DNA of 8,355 bases, taken from the NCBI GenBank assembly GCA_024276815.1, contig JAJRWM010000230.1:1-8355 (forward strand), given 5' to 3'. Within the stretch, counting starts at the first letter, position 1, and the number at the start of each line of letters is the position of its first letter. The stretch is from a bacterium (GTDB lineage Bacteria; JACRDZ01; JAJRWM01). Under the pieces are notes generated by a model. That model ran no database searches and had not been told where the DNA came from. It was given only the letters and a program-made list of their open reading frames with translations. This document shows, in pieces, positions 1-6,873 of the stretch. The position numbers were made by a program, and so were the translations under genes.

Positions 1-1212
1 GCCGTGACGCCGGTTGGAAATAATAAGGAAGAATTCTGGGACAGCCTGATAAATGGCCGGAGTGGAGTTGGTCTGTTGACCAAGTTTGAAAATTCCGGGT
101 TCAGCAGTCACGTTGCCGCTGAGGTTAAGGATTTTGACGCGGAGAAATATGTTTCGGCCAAAGAACTGAGGCGCATGAGCGGTTTTATCCGCTTTGCCGT
201 GGCGGCCAGTATTATGGCTAACCAGGATGCCGGCTTGATACTTGACCAGGAAGACCGCGGCCGGATTGGAGCCTATATCGGTTCCGGTATCGGCGGGTTG
301 GGTGTTCTCGAAGAACAGCATAAAAACCTGCTTACCAAGGGACCGCGGCGGATCAGTCCTCTGCTCATGCCTCTGATGCTGGTGAATATGGCAACCGGTC
401 AGGTTACCATGCAGCTTAATATTAACGGACCCAGTTCCGCTGTCGCTTCCGCCTGCACGACCGGAGCGCACGCTATTGGCGACGCTTTCAAGATTATCCA
501 GCGGGGTGACGCTGATGTTATGTTCGCCGGCGGCTCCGAGGCGGCTATCACGCCGATGGGTTTTGGCGGGTTTTGCGCGCTCAAAGCGTTGACGACCCGT
601 AACGACGATCCTGAGCACGCCTCAAGGCCGTTTGATCGGGACCGGGATGGTTTCATTATGGCTGAAGGATGCGGAGTCGTTGTCCTGGAGTCTTTGTCGC
701 ATGCGCTGAAAAGGGGAGCCAGAATATACGCTGAACTGTCGGGCTATGGCACAACCAGCGACGCTCACCACGTGACCTCGCCCCACCCTGAAGGCCGGGG
801 AGCGGCTGACGCGATGGCGATGGCGATGAAAGACGCCGGGCTGAATGTTGAGGATATTGACTATATTAATGCTCACGGGACATCCACCAAGCTGAATGAC
901 TGGTATGAAACCTTGGCGATTAAAAGGGTTTTTAAGGCTCGGGCCAAAAGTCTGGCGGTCAGTTCGACCAAGTCCATGACCGGTCACCTGCTGGGAGCCG
1001 CGGGAGCGATTGAGGCGGTGGCTTTGGCTTTGGTGATTGACCAGGGAGTAATACCGCCTACCATTAATTATCAGAATCCTGATCCTGACTGCGATCTTGA
1101 TTATGTGCCTAATACGGCTCGGGAGATGAAGGTCGATGCCGGGTTATCCAATTCCCTGGCGTTTGGCGGTCATAATGTTGTCCTGGCCATGAAAAGGTTC
1201 GATGGGAGCTGA
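1..1212 (+). CDS. fabF: 3-oxoacyl-[acyl-carrier-protein] synthase II (KAS II), 5'-truncated by window edge
   Basis: This condensing enzyme of type II fatty acid synthesis joins malonyl-ACP to a growing acyl-ACP in the cytoplasm. Reading from base 1, the frame opens with AVTPVGN, the standard N-terminal stretch of FabF, so the GTG at base 4 is an internal valine codon and the true start lies upstream. The catalytic Cys is at window residue 152 (SACTTGAHAIGDAF), the two His are at 292 (NAHGTST) and 329 (TGHLLGAAGA), and the active-site Lys is at 324. Each is exactly 11 lower than E. coli FabF C163, H303, H340 and K335, so about 11 residues are missing. With those restored the protein is about 414 residues, normal for the family. 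All catalytic residues are intact. The 3' end overlaps rnc by 11 nt, which points to a shared transcript. An acpP gene just upstream is usual for this family but is out of view. Confidence 0.96.
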   Translation, partial: AVTPVGNNKEEFWDSLINGRSGVGLLTKFENSGFSSHVAAEVKDFDAEKYVSAKELRRMSGFIRFAVAASIMANQDAGLILDQEDRGRIGAYIGSGIGGLGVLEEQHKNLLTKGPRRISPLLMPLMLVNMATGQVTMQLNINGPSSAVASACTTGAHAIGDAFKIIQRGDADVMFAGGSEAAITPMGFGGFCALKALTTRNDDPEHASRPFDRDRDGFIMAEGCGVVVLESLSHALKRGARIYAELSGYGTTSDAHHVTSPHPEGRGAADAMAMAMKDAGLNVEDIDYINAHGTSTKLNDWYETLAIKRVFKARAKSLAVSSTKSMTGHLLGAAGAIEAVALALVIDQGVIPPTINYQNPDPDCDLDYVPNTAREMKVDAGLSNSLAFGGHNVVLAMKRFDGS

Positions 1213-1945
1213 AGAAACGCTTTCCGGACAAGGCTCTCCCAAAAATAAAAAGATAAAAACACCCGAGCGGCTGGCTGAGAGTATCGGCATTACTTTTAAC
1301 GATATAAATATACTCAAACAGGCCTTGACGCATTCTTCGTATGTAAACGAGAACCCTGCTCTTAACAGTATGGATCATAATGAACGGCTGGAATTCCTTG
1401 GTGATTCAGTTGTTGGTCTAGCGGTTTGCGATTACCTGTTTCGCAAGTTTCCCACCTATCAGGAAGGCGAATTAACCAAGATCAAATCACTGGTGGTGAG
1501 TAAGCCTGTTTTAGCGGAGTTGGGTCGGCGGCTGAAGCTTGGGGACTACCTGCTGCTTGGGCATGGCGAGGAAGTTTCCGGCGGGCGTCGGCGTGATTCC
1601 CTTCTGGCTAACGCCTTCGAATCAATTGTGGGCGCTATTTATTTAGACAACGATCTTGATACGGTCAGCGCTTTTGTCCTTTCTTTTTTAGGGGAGATAA
1701 TTCAGAATACTCTTGATTCAAAAGAGCATCGCGATTACAAAACCAATCTTCAGGAATATTCACAGAAACATTTTAAAGTTACTCCCCGCTATAAGATCGT
1801 TAAGACTGAAGGGCCTGATCACGCCCGGGTGTATCACGTGGAAGTCCGTTTGCCGAATGACATCCTGGGGGTTGGGCAGGGTAACAGCAAAAAAGAAGCC
1901 GAGCAAATGGCGGCCCGCTCAGCCTTTCTTGAAGTTGAAAAGTGA
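1202..1945 (+). CDS. rnc: Ribonuclease III
   Basis: RNase III cuts double-stranded RNA, typically in rRNA precursors and structured mRNAs. The 247-residue protein has the usual two parts. The nuclease domain (about 22-170) carries the signature HNERLEFLGDS (59-69) with metal-binding Glu64 and Asp68, QEGE (87-90), and LANAFESIVGAIYLD (135-149). The C-terminal double-stranded-RNA-binding domain (about 177-246) includes the TNLQEYSQ start and the GNSKKEAEQMAA helix. At the third metal-ligand position (Asp114 of E. coli) this protein has Asn137, while the partner Glu is kept at 140. That position varies among homologues, so activity is still expected. ATG 1202 lies inside fabF with AAAAGG (1192-1197) four bases upstream, a short spacing that fits translational coupling. 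The first 20 or so residues are a lysine-rich extension. Pairing with fabF is a common bacterial arrangement. Confidence 0.96.
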   Translation: MGAEETLSGQGSPKNKKIKTPERLAESIGITFNDINILKQALTHSSYVNENPALNSMDHNERLEFLGDSVVGLAVCDYLFRKFPTYQEGELTKIKSLVVSKPVLAELGRRLKLGDYLLLGHGEEVSGGRRRDSLLANAFESIVGAIYLDNDLDTVSAFVLSFLGEIIQNTLDSKEHRDYKTNLQEYSQKHFKVTPRYKIVKTEGPDHARVYHVEVRLPNDILGVGQGNSKKEAEQMAARSAFLEVEK

Positions 1946-1951
1946 GCCGAT

Positions 1952-2992
1952 ATGAGCCGCGACATTATACCCGTTTTTTTAAATCAGGACGGTTGCCCTT
2001 TTAAGTGTGTTTATTGTGAACAGGGAACGCTTTGGGGAGATGTGAACGCTGTTTCGTCTTGGGAAGTGGAAGGTTTTCTGAACGGAGCTCTGGAAAAAGT
2101 TAAGAACCGGGGAGTGGTCGAGCTCGCTTTCTATGGCGGCACCTTTACCGGGTTGCCGCTTGAAGTTCAAAAGAGCTATTTGCGAATTGCCAAACAAGCC
2201 AAACAGGAGCACAGGATTCAGGCGATCCGTCTTTCCACCCGGCCCGATCTTTTATCACGGGAGACTCTGGAAGTGCTGAAGTCTTTCGGGGTCGATACGG
2301 TGGAAATCGGCGCCCAGTCTTTGGACGATGACGTTCTCCGGCTTAGTAAACGCGGTTATCAGGCTGAAACAGTGCGGGCCGCCGTCGTGTCCTTAAAAAA
2401 GGTTGGTTTGCGGGTCGGCGTTCAGTTAATGTGCGGTTTGCCCGGCGATAACTATGAGCGGTTTATGAAAACGGTCAGGGAAGTGATTCGGCTGCGTCCC
2501 GCTTTCACTCGGCTTTACCCCACGCTGGTAATCGCCGGCACTGTTCTCGATAAAATGTACCAGGTAGGAGAATATCGGGCGCTGGAGCTTTTTGAAGCCG
2601 TGGAGTGGTGCGCCGCCGCTAAAGAGATGCTGGAAGACGCCGGCGTCAAGGTGATTCGCGTTGGCTTGCACTTATCCATGACCGAAGAGCTACGCGCCAA
2701 AATTGTGGCCGGACCGGTTCATTCCGCCTTCGGGCAGATGGTCAAGTCCCGGATTATCCGCAAAAAAGCCGAGCGGGTGCTGAAGCTTGTAACTCAAGCT
2801 GGTGAAAAGACGGCTCAAATCACTGTTCCCCAACGATTGCTGAGTGACTTCCTGGGAGTCAAGCGTGAGGAATATCAATATTTACAACGGCAATTCCCTG
2901 AACTGGATCTGTCCTGGAAAATTTGTCCCCCGGCGGGCGGGATCCGGGTTGAAGCCAGCGGCATGACTTATCCGTTAGGAGTGAATCGATGA
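1952..2992 (+). CDS. Radical SAM protein, Elp3-like family, function unassigned
   Basis: This is a 346-residue radical SAM enzyme. The iron-sulfur cluster motif CxxxCxxC is formed by Cys15, Cys19 and Cys22 (GCPFKCVYC) close to the N-terminus. Further radical SAM features follow: YGGTF (61-65, SAM-binding), RLSTRPD (93-99), VEIGAQSLDD (117-126) and QLMCGLPGD (158-166). The order and wording resemble the radical SAM half of Elp3-type proteins (COG1243-like), but it ends without the GNAT acetyltransferase domain of true Elp3. The last 90 or so residues are a charged, probably helical tail of unknown role. It starts 6 nt after rnc and shares an ATGA overlap with lepB, so it is inside the operon. 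Similar proteins are, as I recall, encoded next to rnc in some Clostridia-like genomes, which hints at an RNA-related job; that is inference. It is distinct from the HemW-type gene at 3744. The substrate is unknown. Confidence 0.87.
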   Translation: MSRDIIPVFLNQDGCPFKCVYCEQGTLWGDVNAVSSWEVEGFLNGALEKVKNRGVVELAFYGGTFTGLPLEVQKSYLRIAKQAKQEHRIQAIRLSTRPDLLSRETLEVLKSFGVDTVEIGAQSLDDDVLRLSKRGYQAETVRAAVVSLKKVGLRVGVQLMCGLPGDNYERFMKTVREVIRLRPAFTRLYPTLVIAGTVLDKMYQVGEYRALELFEAVEWCAAAKEMLEDAGVKVIRVGLHLSMTEELRAKIVAGPVHSAFGQMVKSRIIRKKAERVLKLVTQAGEKTAQITVPQRLLSDFLGVKREEYQYLQRQFPELDLSWKICPPAGGIRVEASGMTYPLGVNR

Positions 2993-3525
2993 TAGACTGG
3001 AACGCGGTAAAAGAATACGCTGAAGTGGTAATCATCGCCCTGATTATGGCCTTGATCATTCGCACTTTCGTGGTCCAGGCTTTCAAAATACCGTCAGGTT
3101 CGATGCTGGAGACTTTGCAGATCGGGGATCATATCCTGGTTAATAAATTCAAATATCGGTTTACCAGGGTAAAAAGAGGTGATATAATTGTTTTTGAGTA
3201 TCCGGTGAATCCCAAAATTGACTTCATTAAGCGGGTTATTGGACTGCCCGGAGATGTGGTCAGGGTGATTGAGAAGAAAGTGTATCTTAATGGCCAGCCG
3301 CTTGATGAGCCGTACGCGATATTCCGGGACGCAAAGGGAGGAACCAACGAAGGCGATAATTTCGGGCCGCTCACGGTGCCGGATGACAGTTATTTTGTCA
3401 TGGGCGATAATCGGGATGAGAGTTATGACAGCCGATTCTGGGGAGTTTTGTCGGGTGAAGCGGTAAAGGGCAATGCTTTTTTCATATACTGGCCTATTAG
3501 CAGGTTCGGCCGGATTGATCATTAG
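2989..3525 (+). CDS. lepB: Signal peptidase I
   Basis: This membrane-anchored serine protease removes signal peptides from exported proteins on the outer face of the inner membrane. The 178-residue protein is a short form with one N-terminal membrane helix (about 10-29). The nucleophile Ser38 is in IPSGSM (34-39), and the general base Lys81 is in DFIKRVIGLPGD (78-89), so the Ser/Lys dyad is complete. Box E is MGDNRDESYDSRFWG (138-152). After SGSM, the usual P of PTL is replaced by Glu41 (LETL), a mild variant. The start codon overlaps the preceding stop (ATGA), and AGGAG (2977-2981) lies 7 nt upstream, a strong ribosome binding site. It could process the two exported proteins at the right end of the window, but it is a housekeeping gene and nothing ties it to them specifically. 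Confidence 0.96.
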   Translation: MIDWNAVKEYAEVVIIALIMALIIRTFVVQAFKIPSGSMLETLQIGDHILVNKFKYRFTRVKRGDIIVFEYPVNPKIDFIKRVIGLPGDVVRVIEKKVYLNGQPLDEPYAIFRDAKGGTNEGDNFGPLTVPDDSYFVMGDNRDESYDSRFWGVLSGEAVKGNAFFIYWPISRFGRIDH

Positions 3526-3530
3526 GAGGG
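3524..3530 (+). promoter_or_regulatory. Ribosome binding site overlapping lepB stop
   Basis: AGGAGGG is a near-perfect Shine-Dalgarno sequence that shares its first two bases with the TAG stop of lepB and sits 6 nt before ATG 3537. It is the strongest ribosome binding site in this operon. It supports real translation of the small downstream frame and suggests that ribosomes terminating on lepB can restart there. Confidence 0.75.
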
Positions 3531-3536
3531 TCAAAA

Positions 3537-3731
3537 ATGAATAATACCTGGCAAATTCAGTATATTATTATGATTATTGTGGGCGTCGTTTTGGTCGTTG
3601 GCGGGTACGCGGCTTCAGAGCGGGCGGATAAGCCGCTGGATATCGCCGGCGCCCTGGGAGCCTTGTTTGGTCTGGTTTTAACCTTCCTGGGGATTCTCCT
3701 GGGAGCGGTGCCTAATTTCTTTCGTTCCTGA
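3537..3731 (+). CDS. Small two-helix membrane protein, unknown function
   Basis: I do not recognise this 64-residue protein. It has two strongly hydrophobic stretches, residues about 9-26 (YIIMIIVGVV onward) and 36-58 (glycine- and leucine-rich), joined by a short charged loop at 27-35 with E28, R29, D31, K32 and D35. This predicts a helical hairpin in the inner membrane. There is no signal peptide cleavage site, cysteine or known motif. Translation is well supported by an excellent Shine-Dalgarno site 6 nt upstream and by a tight position between lepB (11 nt) and hemW (12 nt) on the same strand. Gly-rich, small-residue-rich helices suggest close helix packing or oligomerisation. A role linked to signal peptidase or membrane biology is only a guess from position. 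An overlapping frame on the opposite strand (3557-3745) is a shadow. Confidence 0.75.
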   Translation: MNNTWQIQYIIMIIVGVVLVVGGYAASERADKPLDIAGALGALFGLVLTFLGILLGAVPNFFRS

Positions 3732-3743
3732 ATCAGATTAAAC

Positions 3744-4865
3744 ATGCCGGGAGTCTATTTTCATTGGCCGTTTTGCCGGAAAAAGTGTCCCTATTGTGAC
3801 TTCTTCACCACCTTTCCCTTCCCTGATCTGGTTGAAGCGTATTACGGGGCTGTTCTTCAGGAATTAAATAACTATTCCGAATTAGACCAGGAAGTTACCT
3901 CGGTTTATTTTGGCGGGGGAACTCCCAGTTTATTAAGCGCTTCCCGGCTGGACCGGATTTTACAAACCCTTTATTCCCGATTTAAACTTCATCCGAAAGC
4001 TGAAATCACCCTGGAAGCTAATCCGGAGAATCTCACCCGTGAGCGGCTCAACGATTATTTCAAGCTGGGGATTAATCGCCTTAGTCTCGGAGCGCAGAGC
4101 TTTGCGGACTCTGAACTGGCGACGCTGGGACGGGGGCACCGCGCGGGCCGTGTTGAACATATCATTAAACAGGCGAGAGAGCTTGGGTTTCAGAACATTA
4201 GCGTTGACCTGATCTTCGCTTTGCCGCGGCAGACATTGGCTGGCTGGGAAAGAAATTTGGCCGAAGTTGTAAGTCTGCCGGTCGAGCATGTGTCAGCGTA
4301 TTGTTTGAGCTGGCCGGAGAAAACTGTTTTCGCCGGCAAAAGGAAAAAGGGAGAGTTCGCTCCTTTATCTGAAGACGAAGAGCTGGCTATGTACCGGTTA
4401 ACTCAGGAAATATTGGCGGCTAATGGCTTTAACCAGTATGAGATTTCCAGTTTCGCCCGATCCAGGTTCCGCTCGCGACATAATTCCCTTTACTGGGAAA
4501 ATCAGCCCTGTCTGGGCCTGGGAGCGGGGGCGGTTTCTTATGACGGGAAAACCCGCCGGCGAAACGCGGTCCCGGTACGAAAATATATCAAGGATATCCT
4601 GCATAAAGGAAGCGCCGTTGATTTTTCGGAAACTTTAAGCCCGGAGGAAAAGATGGGGGAGGCGATTCTGCTCGCTTTAAGGACCAGTTCCGGTCTTGAC
4701 AAGCAGAAATACCGGCGGGAATTTAACCAGTGCGTGGAACAGCGTTACCGGGAAACTATTGCCAGCCTGGTTAAAGAGAACCTGTTGATCGATACCGTGG
4801 AGGCTCTCTATATTCCGGCTGAAAAAATGGCTCTGGCTGACGCCGTGATCAGGGAGTTTCTTTAG
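3744..4865 (+). CDS. hemW: Radical SAM haem chaperone HemW (HemN-like)
   Basis: This 373-residue protein belongs to the HemW family, often mislabelled as oxygen-independent coproporphyrinogen III oxidase. Characterised members bind haem and pass it to respiratory enzymes. The cluster motif is Cys11, Cys15, Cys18 in PFCRKKCPYCDF (9-20). The residue after CD is Phe, where true HemN has a further cysteine, which separates HemW from the oxidase. Other family marks are YFGGGTPSLL (55-64), EANPENLT (91-98), RLSLGAQSF (112-120), SVDLIFALP (153-161), SSFA (235-238), HNSLYW (246-251) and LGLGAGAVSY (257-266), followed by a C-terminal helical domain. ATG 3744 puts the first cysteine at residue 11, as expected for the family. 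No clear Shine-Dalgarno site precedes it, and the gene starts 12 nt after the small membrane protein, so coupling to upstream translation is likely. It is the last gene of the operon. Confidence 0.93.
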   Translation: MPGVYFHWPFCRKKCPYCDFFTTFPFPDLVEAYYGAVLQELNNYSELDQEVTSVYFGGGTPSLLSASRLDRILQTLYSRFKLHPKAEITLEANPENLTRERLNDYFKLGINRLSLGAQSFADSELATLGRGHRAGRVEHIIKQARELGFQNISVDLIFALPRQTLAGWERNLAEVVSLPVEHVSAYCLSWPEKTVFAGKRKKGEFAPLSEDEELAMYRLTQEILAANGFNQYEISSFARSRFRSRHNSLYWENQPCLGLGAGAVSYDGKTRRRNAVPVRKYIKDILHKGSAVDFSETLSPEEKMGEAILLALRTSSGLDKQKYRREFNQCVEQRYRETIASLVKENLLIDTVEALYIPAEKMALADAVIREFL

Positions 4866-4867
4866 AG

Positions 4868-4932
4868 AAGGCCGGTGGGCCTCTTTTAATACGCTTCGCG
4901 CAAGCCGGTGGGCTTGACGGATACGCTTCGCG
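4868..4932. repeat. Two-copy tandem hairpin repeat, about 32-33 bp period
   Basis: Two imperfect copies lie side by side. The 10-mer GCCGGTGGGC occurs at 4871-4880 and 4904-4913, and the 12-mer ATACGCTTCGCG at 4889-4900 and 4921-4932. In each copy the 10-mer is the centre of a hairpin with the same GGTG loop: AGGCC/GGCCT in the first and CAAGCC/GGCTTG (4901-4906 with 4911-4916) in the second. The arms differ between copies yet keep pairing, and the loop is unchanged. This looks like a small intergenic palindromic element; no transposase or target duplication is visible. Confidence 0.6.
4869..4888 (+). terminator. Possible weak intrinsic terminator after hemW
   Basis: AGGCC (4869-4873), loop GGTG and GGCCT (4878-4882) form a 5-bp GC-rich hairpin starting 3 nt after the hemW stop. 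It is followed by CTTTTAA. The stem can be lengthened only by weak G-U and A-U pairs, and the T-run is short. The position at the end of the operon supports termination, but efficiency is probably modest. It doubles as the first copy of a repeated hairpin unit. Confidence 0.45.
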
Positions 4933-4943
4933 TCTTTTATATT
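4914..4943 (+). promoter_or_regulatory. Predicted sigma70-type promoter for the DUF2723 gene
   Basis: TTGACG (4914-4919) matches five of six -35 consensus bases and TATATT (4938-4943) five of six -10 bases, with an 18-bp spacer. An alternative -10, TTATAT at 4937, gives 17 bp. Transcription would start near 4950 and give a leader of about 213 nt before the TTG start at 5163. The -35 box overlaps the 3' arm of the second repeat hairpin, so the duplicated element and the promoter are physically merged. Confidence 0.5.
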
Positions 4944-5052
4944 TCGTCTCACATCGATCTCGCTCGACTACGTATTAGGTGATGCGAAAGCGACCGACTG
5001 TTTCTTGAGCGTAATTAAAAGTGACGAAGGCAAAGTTATATTTTTTGGAGGG

Positions 5053-5101
5053 GGCGTGGGGGAACTCTTTTTTGGAATAAAAAAGGTTCCCCCACATCGC
5101 C
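5053..5101. other. Long near-perfect inverted repeat (hairpin)
   Basis: GTGGGGGAAC (5056-5065) pairs perfectly with GTTCCCCCAC (5086-5095). After one bulged T (5066), C5067 pairs with G5085 and six T (5068-5073) pair with six A (5079-5084), closing a GGAAT loop. Outer GGCG (5053-5056) can alternatively pair with CGCC (5098-5101) across a small bulge. That is about 17 bp of stem. No T-run follows on either strand, so it is not a standard intrinsic terminator. It lies in the predicted leader of the next gene, ending 61 nt before its start codon. Confidence 0.8.
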
Positions 5102-5148
5102 TTACATAAGCTTTTAAATTGGCGGAGTCAGGTTCATTAAAAGAAACT

Positions 5149-5154
5149 AAAGGA
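5149..5154 (+). promoter_or_regulatory. Ribosome binding site fixing a TTG start
   Basis: AAAGGA lies 8 nt before TTG 5163. An in-frame TAA at 5148-5150 excludes any earlier start. The nearby ATG 5155 and GTG 5158 are in other frames, and the ATG frame stops after about 14 codons. TTG is therefore the most likely initiation codon of the glycosyltransferase gene. Confidence 0.7.
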
Positions 5155-5162
5155 ATGGTGCC

Positions 5163-6872
5163 TTGTCGCTTCGTAAACGGGATCAGCTTTTATCCCTGAT
5201 TATTTATTTAAACGTTATTGGCTGGTATTTAAAAAATCTCTGCCCGACAATTTTCGGCGGCGACAGCCCTGAGCTTATCACGGCCGGCGTTAAGCTTGGC
5301 GTCGCTCATCCGACCGGTTACCCTCTTTTTACGCTCCTGTTGAAATTATCGCAATTGCTGCCGCTCGGTTCTCCCGCCTGGCGGGCAAATTTATTTAATG
5401 CCGTAATCGCCGCCGTGGTTGTGCTTTTGATGTTCCTGGTGGTCAGAAATTACGCTGAAAAAACCTTGCCGGCGATTATCGCCGCGTTATTATGGTCACA
5501 CAGTTATACCTTTTTTAGCGAAGCGACGATTAGCCGGGTCTATGTTACGAACCTCTTCTTTTTGGCTTTGATCGTTTATTCGCTGGCCTGCCGCTCAAGA
5601 GTGGGTTTAACGCTGTCAGTTTATTTGGCGGGAATTGGTCTGACCAATCACTACTTCACCTTAATCGTTTTGCCCCTGATTTTGGTTGTTTTTTGGTTTG
5701 AGAAAAAGCTGTCAATTAAAGTGTTGTCCTTGGCCGGCTGCTTTTTCCTGCTGGGCTTAATGGTCTATTTATATCTTCCCCTAAGAGCGGTGACCCATCC
5801 CACCCCTAATTGGGAAACTCCTTACAATATCAACTTTCTGTTCAATACGCTCACCCAGACCAGTTATCGTTATAAGATCGCCAGGCGGGAGTGGGGTGAC
5901 GTTGTTGACGTGATGGTCAATCTGCTTCGCTCCGGCGTCCGGGAACTGTATTTACTGGGGCCGTTGCTGGCCGGGTTTGGTTTATGGGGTTGCATCAGGA
6001 AAAAAAGGTTTTTGGTTTGGCGGATTTTGATCATCATACCGCTTATTAATCTATTGATGGTCATTCTTTACGGCTCCAAAGGCGAGTTCCATCCGCTCTA
6101 TTTTTTGCCGACGTTTTTCGTTGGCGTCGTTTATCTGGGAACTGGTCTGGGGGAGGTTTTCCCGGTGTTGGGGCGGCGCCGGGTGGAAGCTTTATCAGTT
6201 GTGTGGGTAATATTCAGTATCTTATTTGTAATGCTGAATATATATAAAAAAGATTATGTCGGCCGGCGGAATAATTTCCTTTTTTACGACTATGCTTTTA
6301 ACCTGCTGAACAACCAGGAATCAGCCAGCCGGTTCCTGATCAGAAGCGATTACTCGTTCCCTGTTTGGTATCTGCGGAATGTTGAAGAGCGACGGACGGA
6401 TATCTTCGTCCTTAATTATCCGGTTAATGACTGGTATTTAAGGGAACTTATCCATTATAACCCGGAGATCCTGGCAATTGCCCGCCAGTCAATCAACGCC
6501 CGGGAATTCTTGCGGAATTATCTGCTTCGCTTCGAGGGGGAGTACCGTTTGTATACCGCGTTTATACCACTCCGAAAAATACCGGAACGATACGCGGTGA
6601 GAAAGACCTTGATGCTTGAACGTTTGGAATCCCCAACCCTGAAAAACAATGAAACCGGAATTGAATTGACCGGCGGCCTGAAATATTGGCGGCTGAGGAT
6701 AACGGCGGCCAAACCTGGTTATTCTTATCCCGAAGCGGAACGGCGGTTGAGACAAATCTACTCAAAATGCTTTCTGGAGCTTGGTGCCCACTACCGTAAA
6801 CCGGGTAACGCAGAAATGGTGCTATATTACCAGAGACTGGCTCGGGTTTTTTTAAACAATCTTGTCGTTTGA
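5163..6872 (+). CDS. DUF2723/TMEM260-like GT-C membrane glycosyltransferase
   Basis: This 569-residue polytopic inner-membrane protein matches the DUF2723 (TMEM260-like) pattern. The first extracytoplasmic loop holds GGDSPELITAG (32-42), with the acidic Asp34 and Glu37 expected in a GT-C active site, then GVAHPTGYPLF (46-56). Family landmarks follow: FSEATISRVYVTN (118-130), GLTNHY (159-164), YLPLRA (204-209), NWETP (216-220) and DYSFPVWYLRNVEERRTDIFVLN (396-418), the last in a soluble C-terminal part after about 10 membrane segments. Residues 520-569 resemble a single TPR-type helix pair (LELGAHY, then AEMVLYYQRLARV). The human relative transfers mannose to protein hydroxyls; donor and acceptor in bacteria are unknown. 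It uses a TTG start with AAAGGA 8 nt upstream and is separated from hemW by 297 nt with its own predicted promoter. The exported proteins encoded downstream are candidate acceptors only by position. Confidence 0.85.
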   Translation: MSLRKRDQLLSLIIYLNVIGWYLKNLCPTIFGGDSPELITAGVKLGVAHPTGYPLFTLLLKLSQLLPLGSPAWRANLFNAVIAAVVVLLMFLVVRNYAEKTLPAIIAALLWSHSYTFFSEATISRVYVTNLFFLALIVYSLACRSRVGLTLSVYLAGIGLTNHYFTLIVLPLILVVFWFEKKLSIKVLSLAGCFFLLGLMVYLYLPLRAVTHPTPNWETPYNINFLFNTLTQTSYRYKIARREWGDVVDVMVNLLRSGVRELYLLGPLLAGFGLWGCIRKKRFLVWRILIIIPLINLLMVILYGSKGEFHPLYFLPTFFVGVVYLGTGLGEVFPVLGRRRVEALSVVWVIFSILFVMLNIYKKDYVGRRNNFLFYDYAFNLLNNQESASRFLIRSDYSFPVWYLRNVEERRTDIFVLNYPVNDWYLRELIHYNPEILAIARQSINAREFLRNYLLRFEGEYRLYTAFIPLRKIPERYAVRKTLMLERLESPTLKNNETGIELTGGLKYWRLRITAAKPGYSYPEAERRLRQIYSKCFLELGAHYRKPGNAEMVLYYQRLARVFLNNLVV

Positions 6873-6873
6873 A

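Noticed and set aside
4-6. GTG at base 4 as the start of fabF
   Set aside because: It encodes the valine of the conserved AVTPVGN stretch, and catalytic residue spacing shows that about 11 residues precede the window.
3094-3534. 146-codon minus-strand open frame opposite lepB
   Set aside because: It lies entirely antisense to lepB, whose catalytic motifs are all present. No motif or ribosome binding site supports the opposite frame.
3744-4865. True coproporphyrinogen III oxidase (HemN)
   Set aside because: The cluster motif lacks the extra cysteine after CxxxCxxC that HemN carries, and the length and HNSLYW motif fit HemW.
4868-4932. CRISPR array
   Set aside because: There are only two repeat copies, imperfect and directly adjacent, with no unique spacers of regular length and no cas gene nearby.
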